Under the pieces are notes generated by a model. It was given only the letters and a program-made list of their open reading frames with translations. It had not been told where the DNA came from and did not search any database. The position numbers were made by a program, and so were the translations under genes. A DNA stretch of 64,000 nucleotides, from contig NZ_JBFQGA010000004.1 in NCBI RefSeq assembly GCF_040932435.1, positions 186,001 to 250,000 on the forward strand. Direction: 5' to 3'. Positions 52,899 through 61,746 of the stretch are shown one piece after another (position 1 is the stretch's first letter; each line of letters starts with the position of its first letter). The stretch comes from Kluyvera sp040932435 (GTDB lineage Bacteria; Pseudomonadota; Gammaproteobacteria; Enterobacterales; Enterobacteriaceae).

Positions 52899-53212
52899 TT
52901 TTTAACCTTACAAATATCAGAAATAAAAGCAGATAACCAAGTAATAATAAACATCGACAACCACAACGCGCCCGCAATGGCACAGGCCCACGCGAGCACG
53001 GAGCCTATCTTGTAGCCCTCAAACCAGAGCACTGAGCCATAAAAGGCAATTGCATAAATAATGGCTGCACCAAACACCAACTGTACTAATAATGCACAGA
53101 CACAAGAGATATCACTATTTAAGGAATCATAAATTTCACAAGATATTAAAATCGCGGCGCCCAAGATGATTTTTAAAACAACCAACGATAGCAAAGTATA
53201 GGGGTGAAACAT
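52895..53212 (-). CDS. Predicted three-helix inner-membrane protein, unknown function
   Basis: A 105-residue protein with three to four hydrophobic segments at about residues 6-24, 36-56 and 72-95, and a short basic C-terminus (ICKVKK). It has no cleavable signal. It is the first gene of the minus-strand operon and overlaps the next gene by 4 bp (ATGA). A GAGAT ribosome-binding motif and a plausible promoter lie upstream. No family is recognised. The topology suggests a membrane partner of the two secreted proteins that follow; this is inference. Confidence 0.78.
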   Translation of the reverse strand: MFHPYTLLSLVVLKIILGAAILISCEIYDSLNSDISCVCALLVQLVFGAAIIYAIAFYGSVLWFEGYKIGSVLAWACAIAGALWLSMFIITWLSAFISDICKVKK

Positions 53213-53576
53213 TAACTATCTCTTTTAAAGAAATTAATTTCAGAATAATTATCCCAACCCTTGCATAACCTTTAACTTAATAATTTTTTTTCATTAATAC
53301 ACCATCACTTAAACTATTAACAAAGAAAACATAACAACTATAATTAACCAAAGGGTGAGAAACATTATTGTTATTAGTAATATTATTTACGTAGGGGGAG
53401 CAATGTAGCAATTTGTGCGGTAGTTCACTAATGAAAATGTTTCATAGAGAAACTACTGAGGGTTTGATTTTTGATAAAGAAATAAGAATTGCTTTGAGCC
53501 TGATGTAGGAAGAGTACCGGCTGATACCTAAAAAGCCGGCGCTCTCAAAAAAGGCATAAAACTAAAACAGGGGTGC
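53213..53576. other. AT-rich intergenic region of the accessory island
   Basis: This 364-bp gap between the 105-residue membrane protein gene and the 95-residue gene is very AT-rich on its left half. It holds the operon promoter candidate and a 6-bp hairpin (CCGGCT/AGCCGG, about 53517-53543) without a T-run. I see no gene, attachment site or transposon end. Confidence 0.5.
53248..53275 (-). promoter_or_regulatory. Candidate sigma-70 promoter of the accessory operon
   Basis: On the minus strand TTAAAG (53270-53275) and GATAAT (53248-53253) are 16 bp apart, about 36 bp upstream of the first ATG. It is found by pattern only in an AT-rich context. Confidence 0.4.
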
Positions 53577-53864
53577 TTACTGGATCCCCAGCCGCTTCGC
53601 TTCCATCGTCAAAATAAGTTCCCCGAGGGATTTATCTCCCTTATGCAAACCATCAAAAAGTTTGCCAAACAGAAAAGCACTTAGGTAATCAGCGTTTGCT
53701 GGCGAGTGCTGGGTAAACGTCAGACCTTGGGCAGAATACTCGGCGTCCGCCGCAGACTGCGCCTCTTGAATAGCTGCAGCGACCCGTTTGAGTAGCGCTT
53801 CCTCATGACGAGAAAGGATCTCGACGATCTGCTCCTGCTGCTCCTGCGTGAATTCTTGTGTCAT
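53577..53864 (-). CDS. 95-residue soluble protein of unknown function
   Basis: A cytoplasmic 95-residue protein with no signal or membrane segment. The N-terminal half (MTQEFTQEQQEQIVEILSRH onward) is strongly helical and rich in Q and E, with coiled-coil character. The C-terminal half has LSAFLFGKLFDGLHKGDKSL. A good GTGAGG ribosome-binding site precedes the ATG at 53864 by about 7 bases, supporting a real gene. I recognise no family. It lies between the accessory operon and eco on the minus strand, with a Fur-like dyad about 130 bp upstream. Confidence 0.75.
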   Translation of the reverse strand: MTQEFTQEQQEQIVEILSRHEEALLKRVAAAIQEAQSAADAEYSAQGLTFTQHSPANADYLSAFLFGKLFDGLHKGDKSLGELILTMEAKRLGIQ

Positions 53865-53992
53865 TTCACCCTCACTTAGTTATTGCACAAACTGACGTCT
53901 ATTATAAATCGTCAGCAACATCGTCGTGACGCTCGCAGTCAGATCGTATGCCGATCGCGTATCGCCAAGGACGATGGCCGCTAAGCCACCGT

Positions 53993-54011
53993 CATTATCA
54001 TGATAATCATC
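53993..54011. promoter_or_regulatory. Fur-like palindrome upstream of eco and the 95-residue gene
   Basis: ATTATCATGATAAT (53994-54007) is a perfect dyad; the surrounding 19 bp match the Fur consensus at about 13 positions. A second similar sequence, GATTATCATTGATATCA, lies at 54072-54088. Either divergent gene could be controlled. Confidence 0.4.
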
Positions 54012-54135
54012 TACATTAGGCAATAAACTCAATATATAGAACTATTCCTAATGAAAAACTCAGTAAAATACGATTATCATTGATATCAGGAATGGTATTC
54101 TCTCCCCTGTTGCATACTGATAAAAAGGACGAACA

Positions 54136-54627
54136 GTGAAAAACACACATAAGCTTGCCGCTTCATTACTCGCCATCGCCTGTGCTTCAAGCACCGCTTG
54201 GGCTGCTGAACAACCGCTGGAAAAGGTCGCTCCTTACCCGCAGGCGCAAAAAGGTATGAAGCGTCAGGTAATTCAGTTGCCGGTTCAGAAAGATGAGTCA
54301 GCTTTTAAGGTTGAGCTATTAGTTGGCCAAACATTGGAGGTTGACTGCAACCATCATCGCATGGGCGCCAAACTGGAAAGCAAAACGTTGGAAGGTTGGG
54401 GTTATGACTACTATGTAGTTGAGAAGATTAGCGGCCCAATGTCTACCATGATGGCCTGCCCCGATCAGAAAAAAACCAAGCAGTTCGTGACCGCTTCGCT
54501 GGGCGATGAGGGTATGCTGCGTTACAACAGCAAGCTGCCGATTGTGGTATACACCCCAGATAACGTAGATGTGAAATACCGCGTGTGGGAAGCACAAGAA
54601 ACCGTGCAAGACGCCGTTGTACGTTAA
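54136..54627 (+). CDS. eco: Ecotin, periplasmic serine protease inhibitor
   Basis: A 163-residue protein with a signal peptide ending STAWA, mature from AEQPLEKVAPYP. It is a dimeric inhibitor of trypsin-, chymotrypsin- and elastase-like proteases. The reactive bond is between M105 and M106 (SGPMSTMMACPD), corresponding to Met84-Met85 of mature E. coli ecotin. The conserved cysteines C71 and C108 form its disulfide. A GTG start follows AAAAAGGAC. In E. coli eco follows the nap operon; here it follows the accessory island. Confidence 0.96.
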   Translation: MKNTHKLAASLLAIACASSTAWAAEQPLEKVAPYPQAQKGMKRQVIQLPVQKDESAFKVELLVGQTLEVDCNHHRMGAKLESKTLEGWGYDYYVVEKISGPMSTMMACPDQKKTKQFVTASLGDEGMLRYNSKLPIVVYTPDNVDVKYRVWEAQETVQDAVVR

Positions 54628-54649
54628 GAGATATAACGACAGAAACAAA

Positions 54650-54675
54650 AAAACCGGCTCAAGGCCGGTTTTTTT
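54650..54675. terminator. Bidirectional terminator eco / mqo
   Basis: The stem AACCGGC/GCCGGTT has A residues on the left and T residues on the right, between the convergent eco and mqo genes. Confidence 0.95.
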
Positions 54676-54686
54676 ATGCCAATACC

Positions 54687-56339
54687 TTATAGCGCGATAT
54701 CTGCAACTTCTTTCACTTCTATCGGCTTCGAAGGCGTCTGCACAGCAGGTACCGGGTCGGCTTCACGCGCAATCTCATGATGCAGCCCCAAAATTTCACT
54801 GGTGTAGGCCAGCGTTTTGTCGATCAAATGCGGATTCTCGGTCAGGGTCGAACCGTAGGTTGGCACCACGGCGCGAATTTTCTCCTGCCACTCGGCGGTC
54901 TGCATTTTCTCTTTAAACACTTTTTCCAACAGATCCAGCATAATCGGTGCCGCCGTTGACGCTCCTGGAGACGCACCCAGCAGCGCGGCGACGGTACCTT
55001 CATCATCGCTCACCACTTCGGTACCCAGACGCAGGACGCCGCCAATACGCGCATCGCGTTTGATTATCTGCACGCGCTGACCCGCCTGCCACAAACGCCA
55101 GTCCTGCTTTTTCGCCATCGGATAGTAGGCACGCAGCGCCGCATGGCGATCTTTATCTTTTTGCAGCACCTGACTGACCAGATATTTGACCAGATCAAAG
55201 TTATCCAGCCCGACGTTCAGCATCGGCAGGATGTTAGATTTATTGGTGGAAGCCAACAGATCCCACAGCGAACCATTTTTCAGGAAGCGCGTTGAGAAGG
55301 TCGCAAACGGCCCAAACAGCACAACACGTTTCCCATCAATAATGCGGGTATCGATGTGCGGTACCGACATCGGCGGCGCGCCCACGGAAGCCTGGCCGTA
55401 GACTTTTGCGAGGTGATGATTCACCACTTCAGGGTTGTCGCACACGAGGAATTGACCGCCCACCGGGAAGCCCGCGTACTCTTTTGCCTGCGGGATTTTA
55501 GTCTGCTGCATCAGTTTAAGCGCCGCACCGCCAGCACCAATAAAGATGAATTTGGCTTTAATTGTCCGCTTGGCATGGCTGTTATTGGCATCAGAAACCG
55601 TGACGCTCCAACTATTGTCCGCATTGCGGCGGAAACGGCGAACCACGGTATTGAGCTGTAGCGTGAAGTTGTCATGTTTCTTGAGCGCGTTAATCATCTG
55701 GCGGGTGATTTCGCCATAGTTAACGTCGGTACCGGCTTCAGTACGGGTCGCAGCGATTTTCTGCTGCGGGTCGCGCCCTTCCATCACCAGCGGCGCCCAC
55801 TGTTGAATCTGCTCGTGATCTTCTGAGTAACGCATACCGTTAAACAACGGGCTTTTCTGCAACGCACGATAACGAGCGCGCAGGAAGTTAACGTTGTCAT
55901 CACCCCACACAAAGCTCATGTGCGGCACGGTGTTGATAAAGCTCTTCGGCTGCGTCAATACTCCACGCGTCACTTGGTGCGCCCAGAACTGACGGGAGAT
56001 CTGGAATGCTTCGTTAATATCAATGGCTTTGTCGATGCTGACAGAGCCGTCAGCTTTTTGCGGGGTATAGTTGAGTTCCATTAGCGCCGAGTGCCCGGTT
56101 CCGGCGTTATTCCAGCCGTTAGAGCTTTCTTCCGCAACGCTCTCCATCTGCTCAACCATGGTAATCGACCAGTCTGGCTCCAGCTCCTGCAGCCATGTAC
56201 CCAGCGTGGCGCTCATAATGCCGCCACCGATCAGCAATACATCCGTCTCGTGCACCGCACGAGTCTTCGCCTTATTCGCCACAGAAACCTTTTCGGTACC
56301 CGATTTCTGCACATTGGGTACAGCTCTATTTTTTTTCAT
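54687..56339 (-). CDS. mqo: Malate:quinone oxidoreductase Mqo
   Basis: A 550-residue FAD-dependent peripheral membrane enzyme that oxidises malate to oxaloacetate and passes electrons to quinone. The FAD-binding motif VLLIGGGIMSATLGTWLQEL is near residues 34-53. The N-terminus (about 30 basic, polar residues before it) resembles that of E. coli Mqo, and GLHHEIAREADPVPAV is at the C-terminus. E. coli Mqo is 548 residues. The 273-bp upstream gap contains AT-rich repeats (such as GTTTAATAAATG at about 56474) that could be ArcA targets. Confidence 0.95.
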   Translation of the reverse strand: MKKNRAVPNVQKSGTEKVSVANKAKTRAVHETDVLLIGGGIMSATLGTWLQELEPDWSITMVEQMESVAEESSNGWNNAGTGHSALMELNYTPQKADGSVSIDKAIDINEAFQISRQFWAHQVTRGVLTQPKSFINTVPHMSFVWGDDNVNFLRARYRALQKSPLFNGMRYSEDHEQIQQWAPLVMEGRDPQQKIAATRTEAGTDVNYGEITRQMINALKKHDNFTLQLNTVVRRFRRNADNSWSVTVSDANNSHAKRTIKAKFIFIGAGGAALKLMQQTKIPQAKEYAGFPVGGQFLVCDNPEVVNHHLAKVYGQASVGAPPMSVPHIDTRIIDGKRVVLFGPFATFSTRFLKNGSLWDLLASTNKSNILPMLNVGLDNFDLVKYLVSQVLQKDKDRHAALRAYYPMAKKQDWRLWQAGQRVQIIKRDARIGGVLRLGTEVVSDDEGTVAALLGASPGASTAAPIMLDLLEKVFKEKMQTAEWQEKIRAVVPTYGSTLTENPHLIDKTLAYTSEILGLHHEIAREADPVPAVQTPSKPIEVKEVADIAL

Positions 56340-56612
56340 CGTAGGGGGCCTTACTTGACTTGCGATATGTTACATGCAGGTAAAAACATCCGTACGGTTA
56401 CGTTACCACCAGGCTGGGTAAATTTAAATATTGTTTAAAATTTAAGTTGAGTTTTGAGATCTGTTATTAAAATGTTTAATAAATGTGTACAGAAAATGAG
56501 ATTTGGTACTGGTAGAGTGTGACGGGAAGCGGTATTATTCTCCCCTTTGTGATGCTACGCACGGATGCTATGGCTTATAGAAAACCGGCCATCGATAACC
56601 TGCGAATAACCT

Positions 56613-57848
56613 ATGTCAAACACCCCCTATTCCGCTGTCGGCTCCTCATTTGCCATTTTAAAATCCCCCACGCTGTTGACGCGTGAAGTGCTGGCAGGTG
56701 TCATTACCGCACTGGCGCTGATCCCAGAGGTCATCTCATTTTCGGTGATTGCAGGCGTAGACCCGAAAGTCAGCCTGATTGCTTCCGTAGTGCTATGTCT
56801 GTCGATGTCTTTTCTCGGCGGTCGTCCGGCCATGGTCACCGCAGCTGCCGGTTCAGTGGCGCTGGTTATCGGTCCGATGGTGCACCAGCACGGAGTTGAG
56901 TACATTCTGCCCGCCGTGATCATGGCGGGGTTGATTCAGATTGTGTTTGCCCTGTGCGGCATGGCAAAACTGATGCGCTTTATCCCGGCCTCGGTGATGA
57001 GTGGTTTCGTAAACGCGCTGGGCATTCTTATCTTTTTCGCCCAAGTTCCTCATTTCTGGAGCCGTAGCCCGCTTATCGTCGCGCTCTTTGCCGCCACTAT
57101 TTTGATTGTGCTGTGGCTACCGAAGGTCACCAAAAGCGTCCCTTCTCCGCTGGTCGCTGTGGTGCTATTAACGCTCTACGTCGCATTGAGTGGGCAAATT
57201 CTGCCTACCGTCGGTGACGAAGGCTCAATGTCCGGTGGATTACCTGGTTTTACCCAGTGGCTGGTGCCGTTTAACCTCGATACGCTGCAAATTATCTGGC
57301 CATGTGCGCTGAGCATCGCCTTTGTCGGACTGATGGAGTCACTGCTCACCGCCAAACTGGTGGACGATTTAACCCACACGCCATCAAACAAAACCCGCGA
57401 AAGCGCCGGGCTTGGCGTCGCCAATATTCTGGCGGGTTGCTATGGCGGCATCGCCGGCTGCGCGATGATTGGTCAAACCATCGTTAACGTTGAGATGGGC
57501 AAAGGACGTAGCCGCATTTCCACCATTGCCGCTGCGCTGGTGCTGCTGGTGCTGGTCACTGCGTTAAGCGAAGTAATGGCGATGATCCCAATGTCGGTAC
57601 TGGCGGGAATTATGGTGATTGTGGCGTTTAAAACCTTTAGCTGGCAGAGCCTCCAGCCCGCAGCGCTCAAGCGTACGCCGTGGCCGGAAACCTTGGTGAT
57701 GCTGGTCACCGTCGCCGCGACGGTCAGCAGCGGCAACTTAGCCATTGGCGTACTGGCCGGTATTGTGATGATGGTAGTCATCCCCGCGCGAATTAAACTG
57801 CGGGCAAAGCTTAAAGCAGAAACAGCGTCGCCAGCCCAAGAAAAATAA
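56613..57848 (+). CDS. SulP-family anion transporter lacking a STAS domain
   Basis: A 411-residue membrane protein with about eleven to twelve hydrophobic segments. The SulP/SLC26 signature region is near the N-terminus (REVLAGVITALALIPEVISF), and PSKN-type loops follow. The C-terminus ends after a short basic tail (RIKLRAKLKAETASPAQEK), so the usual cytoplasmic STAS domain is absent; typical SulP proteins exceed 500 residues. The anion is unknown. E. coli has no gene here between mqo and yojI. Its 3' end overlaps the convergent mgtE by 38 bp. Confidence 0.85.
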   Translation: MSNTPYSAVGSSFAILKSPTLLTREVLAGVITALALIPEVISFSVIAGVDPKVSLIASVVLCLSMSFLGGRPAMVTAAAGSVALVIGPMVHQHGVEYILPAVIMAGLIQIVFALCGMAKLMRFIPASVMSGFVNALGILIFFAQVPHFWSRSPLIVALFAATILIVLWLPKVTKSVPSPLVAVVLLTLYVALSGQILPTVGDEGSMSGGLPGFTQWLVPFNLDTLQIIWPCALSIAFVGLMESLLTAKLVDDLTHTPSNKTRESAGLGVANILAGCYGGIAGCAMIGQTIVNVEMGKGRSRISTIAAALVLLVLVTALSEVMAMIPMSVLAGIMVIVAFKTFSWQSLQPAALKRTPWPETLVMLVTVAATVSSGNLAIGVLAGIVMMVVIPARIKLRAKLKAETASPAQEK

Positions 57849-59247
57849 AGAAGCCACCGGTGTCGGTGATAGCGGTGATCATCACGCTCGAACCGACCGC
57901 CGGGTCGCGGCCAAATTTAACCATGATCATTGGGATCAGCACGCCCATCACCGAAGCCACCAACAGGTTTAGGATCATCGCCAGCGACATAACTGCGCCT
58001 AGCGCCATGTCGTCATACAAAAGCCAAGTGATACCACCCATAATGCCGCCCCAGACGATGCCGTTAATCAGCGCCACGCCCATTTCACGCAGGATCAAAA
58101 ACGAGAAGTTGCCCGGTTGGATGTGCTGTAACGCGAGCGCACGCACAATCATGGTGATGGTCTGGTTACCGGTATTACCGCCGATCCCGGCAACGATAGG
58201 CATCAGCGATGCCAGCGCCACCAGCTGCGAGATGGTGTGCTCAAAGCCGTCAATCACGCGCGAGGCGATAAACGCGGTGCAGAGGTTAATCGCCAGCCAC
58301 GCCCAGCGGGTTTTCACCGCTTTCAGCACCGGCGCATAAACATCTTCGTCGCTGCTCAGGCCCCCCATACGACGTAAATCGCTATCGGTCTCTTCGTAGA
58401 CCACATCAACGATCTCATCGATGGTTAAACGCCCCATCAGCTTGCCTTGGGTATCAATCACCGCGGCGCTGATCAGGTTGTCACGTTCAAAGGTACGCGC
58501 GACGCTTTCTGATTTTTCATCCGGGTGGAAGGCCACCGGATCTGCCTCCATTACCTCTTGAACAAGCTTGTCGGCCGGATTGAGCAGAATCGTTTTCAGT
58601 TCCAGTTCACCAATCAGCGTTTGATCCCGCTTGATAACAAACAGCTTATCGGTGTTCTCCGGCATTTTGCCTAACCGACGGAGGAAGCGCTGTACCGAGG
58701 CCAGGGTGACGTCCGGCCGAATGGTGATCACTTCAAACTCCATGATCGAACCGACGCGGTCGTGCGCGTAATTCATCACCTGCCGTACGCGAGCACGTTC
58801 TTCAGGCGTCATCGAGGCCAGCAGGCGCCCGGTTAGGTCACGCGGCAGGTGCTGAACGAGGTAAATCTGTTCGTCAATATCCAGCGTTTGCAGTGCATCG
58901 AGCAACGCCCGGTCGCTCATATCTTCGATGAGGTCGTCCCAGACGTTCTCCGATGCTTCCAGCAACACTTTCCCGCGGCGATCGTCTTCGATCATGTTCC
59001 ACAGGGCATGACGTTCTTCTGACGGCAGCGCTTCTAAAGTATCTGCAAGATCCGGCGGCTGAAGGTGCGCGACCAGCGTGCCTACTTCCGCCAGATCATC
59101 GGCCAGCGTGCTTTCATCATACTGCTCGGCGAGCGTTAATTTACCCAACAGCGCGGAAGTAATGGCCTTATCGGTGGTCAGCAACCAGATAAGGCGCATA
59201 CGCTCTTCATCACGCAAGCGGGCGCTGTTCTTCTTCAACAGAGACAT
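57811..59247 (-). CDS. mgtE: Magnesium transporter MgtE
   Basis: A 478-residue MgtE/SLC41 Mg2+ channel. The N-terminal superhelical domain (about residues 30-160) is followed by two CBS domains (about 165-290) that sense cytosolic Mg2+, and five transmembrane helices (about 315-478). The pore motif GNTGNQ is at residues 357-362. E. coli K-12 lacks mgtE, so this is accessory relative to it. It is convergent with the SulP gene, overlapping by 38 bp, and reads in the same direction as yojI. Confidence 0.93.
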   Translation of the reverse strand: MSLLKKNSARLRDEERMRLIWLLTTDKAITSALLGKLTLAEQYDESTLADDLAEVGTLVAHLQPPDLADTLEALPSEERHALWNMIEDDRRGKVLLEASENVWDDLIEDMSDRALLDALQTLDIDEQIYLVQHLPRDLTGRLLASMTPEERARVRQVMNYAHDRVGSIMEFEVITIRPDVTLASVQRFLRRLGKMPENTDKLFVIKRDQTLIGELELKTILLNPADKLVQEVMEADPVAFHPDEKSESVARTFERDNLISAAVIDTQGKLMGRLTIDEIVDVVYEETDSDLRRMGGLSSDEDVYAPVLKAVKTRWAWLAINLCTAFIASRVIDGFEHTISQLVALASLMPIVAGIGGNTGNQTITMIVRALALQHIQPGNFSFLILREMGVALINGIVWGGIMGGITWLLYDDMALGAVMSLAMILNLLVASVMGVLIPMIMVKFGRDPAVGSSVMITAITDTGGFFIFLGLATLFLL

Positions 59248-59376
59248 GAATAATCCTTATTCGGGAAGGTTCGCCCAATCGAATGAGTGGGCGCTCTAAG
59301 CATAGCGCGGGGTGATGTAAAAATAATTAAACGGGCCGCTCAAGCGTTGAAAAAAACAGCAGAGCGGCCAAAAAAA

Positions 59377-61020
59377 TCATGCAGTTCGGGCAACTGCATC
59401 CCTCGAAGCACGTTCACGCTCTTCGCCCACCAGCTCGCTGAGCTGTCCGTTACGCATCTCCAGCAGCCTATCGGCATGGACAAAGTAGTGATCGTCATGG
59501 CTGATGGCAAAGATGGTTTTGCCCATTTGCTGCATCAGCGGCAGCAGCACCTGATAAAACTCGCGGCGGAAGTGGGGGTCTTGGTCGGCGGCCCATTCAT
59601 CCAACATGATGATGTCGCGCTCTTCCGCCAGCGCCAGCAGCAGTGCCACGCGTTTTTTCTGCCCTTTCGAGAGCTTCAGGTCCAGAATACGGCCGTTATC
59701 GAGTTTGACCTTGTGAGTCATCTGCAACTGAGTCAGCCATTTATCAACCAACTGAGGGTCCGCCTGTTGACCATCCGGTCCCAGTAAATGTTCAAATAAC
59801 CAGACATCGGTAAACACCGCCGAGAACAGCTTGCGGTAATCTTCTGGCTTTTCCGCGGCCAGCGGCTGACCATCAAGGAGAATTTGTCCGGAAACCGGTT
59901 GATACAACCCGGTCAGCAGCATTGCCAGTGTGGATTTACCGCTGCCGTTTCCACCAATCAGGAACACCAGCTCACCGCGTTTCAGCGTCAGATTCAGCGG
60001 GCCTACGGCGAAGGTATTATCTTCGTAGTGGAAGCTCACATCGCGCAGCTCAAGCGTCTGCCAGTTCGGGTGCGCCACCGGCTGCGGGAATGCTTCTTGG
60101 AACGGCGCCAACGAGAATTTATTCAGCTTGTTGAACGCCACCTGCGCGCTCAGTAGCGTAGGCAGAGCGCCAACGGCCGACAGCAGCGGCGTGCGCAGGA
60201 AAAGTAGCGTCAGTGAATAGGTGGCGGCGACGTTGGTATCTGCCCATCCCATGCCGTTAGCCATCCAGAATACCAGTCCAATGGCGCCCAGCATCATAAT
60301 GTTCGACCAGTTGACCGCACTGAGGTGGAACGTATCCGCGCGTACGATATGGTGACGATAGGCTTTGGCATCCGGCGTAAACTGCTGCTCGAATACGTAT
60401 TCCGCACGTTCACGGTTCAACGTGAGTTCTTTACGCCCTTCCAGCACCGTTTGGTAGTCGTTGTATAGGCGGTCTTCGGTTTCACGCAGAGTAGCCATAT
60501 GCTTATAGACACGCGCCACCAGCATAAAGCCACCCCAGATAGTCAACGCCATCCACAGTGCGGTAATCAACAGCATTTTGGTCGACAGCAAGGCCAGATA
60601 AGCGGCAGAGCCAAAGGTCAGAATGATCCCCTGCACCAACTCCGGCAGGCGTACAAAGGCAATGGTAATCGCTCTGATATCGCTGGTCAGCCCCGCCAGC
60701 AGTGAAGCGCTACCGAGCTTTTCGACGCGCTCAACCTGAGTGTCGAGAATGCGTTTGATAAATTCACGGCGCAGGCGATAAACAAAGTGGTGCCCCAGCG
60801 TCGTCAGCGCCAGCTGAGAGCCGAGCGTCACCGCCATCAGCAACAGCAGCAGGCCAAGGAATTCCGGCAATACGGCGAAATTGGTATCTACCGTTTCAAT
60901 CAGACGGACGTTGATAAAGGCGATAAGTCCGATACCCAGCGCCGCGCTGAGCAGGCTCAGCGCCATCACGCCAATAAAAGGCCAGCGGTATTGACGCCAG
61001 ACGAGTAAGAGAAGTTCCAT
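59377..61020 (-). CDS. yojI: ABC exporter YojI (cyclic peptide/microcin J25 exporter type)
   Basis: A 547-residue half-transporter with six N-terminal membrane segments and a C-terminal ATPase. Walker A GGNGSGKST is at residues 356-364, the signature LSKGQKKRV is near 450, and Walker B is IIMLDEW. The LSKGQ signature and single-protein layout fit the SyrD/PvdE cyclic-peptide exporter group. E. coli YojI exports microcin J25 and L-cysteine. Its length equals E. coli YojI. It lies in its usual place upstream of alkB-ada, separated from mgtE by 129 bp. Confidence 0.94.
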   Translation of the reverse strand: MELLLLVWRQYRWPFIGVMALSLLSAALGIGLIAFINVRLIETVDTNFAVLPEFLGLLLLLMAVTLGSQLALTTLGHHFVYRLRREFIKRILDTQVERVEKLGSASLLAGLTSDIRAITIAFVRLPELVQGIILTFGSAAYLALLSTKMLLITALWMALTIWGGFMLVARVYKHMATLRETEDRLYNDYQTVLEGRKELTLNRERAEYVFEQQFTPDAKAYRHHIVRADTFHLSAVNWSNIMMLGAIGLVFWMANGMGWADTNVAATYSLTLLFLRTPLLSAVGALPTLLSAQVAFNKLNKFSLAPFQEAFPQPVAHPNWQTLELRDVSFHYEDNTFAVGPLNLTLKRGELVFLIGGNGSGKSTLAMLLTGLYQPVSGQILLDGQPLAAEKPEDYRKLFSAVFTDVWLFEHLLGPDGQQADPQLVDKWLTQLQMTHKVKLDNGRILDLKLSKGQKKRVALLLALAEERDIIMLDEWAADQDPHFRREFYQVLLPLMQQMGKTIFAISHDDHYFVHADRLLEMRNGQLSELVGEERERASRDAVARTA

Positions 61021-61104
61021 AGCAGCAACCAGGCAAGAAAAAACAGCCAGCAGTGTAAACTGCTGAGAGGTTACATCAAGAATAATTCTTATTTTTATTC
61101 GTTA

Positions 61105-61746
61105 TCAGGTCGCACAACGAAAGGTCAGATTATAGCGCCAGGGGCCAACCTGCGGATGGTTACCCGCCTTCAGTGGTAAAACGGCATGATAAAAGAGCCG
61201 CGATGCGCCGCCCCATACCACGACATCGCCGTGTTCAAGCCATACCCGCTGCAGCGGATCGGTGCGTTTCAGGCCGCCAAACTGGAAGGTGGCGGGCAAT
61301 CCGAGTGAGACTGAAACAATAGGTGCTTCCAGCCGCGCCTCATCTTTATCCTGATGCAGCGATAGCTTCGCTCCCGGCTGATAGCGGTTTATCAGGCAGG
61401 CATCGGGCTGAAATGCCGGGTATCCGGCGCGGGCAGCCGCAGCCTGCGCGAGCTTGCAAAAAACATCCGGCATCGCGGGCCATGGCTTTGCGGTCAGCGG
61501 GTCCACGGGCGAGTAACAGTAACCGCGATGGTCAGTACTCCAGCCGAGTGGGCCGCAGTTGGTCATCGCCACCGACATCGTATAGCCCCCCGGCGTCACC
61601 ATCTGGCGAAAGGGCGAGAGTGTCGCCACCTGTTCAATAGCGACCAGCAGCTCGGCACTTTGCTCACGCGCTAGGCGGCGAAGGATCACCGCACCAGGCG
61701 CCAGCGGCTCTGACCACGGGGTTTCATCGGCAAATAGGTCGAGCAT
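61105..61746 (-). CDS. alkB: Alpha-ketoglutarate-dependent DNA demethylase AlkB
   Basis: A 213-residue Fe(II)/2-oxoglutarate dioxygenase that repairs 1-methyladenine and 3-methylcytosine. The iron ligands are at the E. coli positions: H131 and D133 (SLHQDKDE) and H187 (LFYHAVLP). The 2-oxoglutarate-binding arginine lies in the C-terminal PWRYNLTFR. E. coli AlkB is 216 residues. Its ATG overlaps the ada stop codon by one base, so ada-alkB is a coupled operon under Ada control. Confidence 0.96.
   Translation of the reverse strand: MLDLFADETPWSEPLAPGAVILRRLAREQSAELLVAIEQVATLSPFRQMVTPGGYTMSVAMTNCGPLGWSTDHRGYCYSPVDPLTAKPWPAMPDVFCKLAQAAAARAGYPAFQPDACLINRYQPGAKLSLHQDKDEARLEAPIVSVSLGLPATFQFGGLKRTDPLQRVWLEHGDVVVWGGASRLFYHAVLPLKAGNHPQVGPWRYNLTFRCAT

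Noticed and set aside
51820..53900. Possible integrative element at the 3' end of proL
   Set aside because: I looked for a repeat of the tRNA 3' end downstream and for an integrase gene and found neither.
59333..59368. Stem GGCCGCTC/GAGCGGCC with a long loop past yojI
   Set aside because: The loop is about 20 bases and there is no clear T-run after the stem on the minus strand; too weak to call as a terminator.
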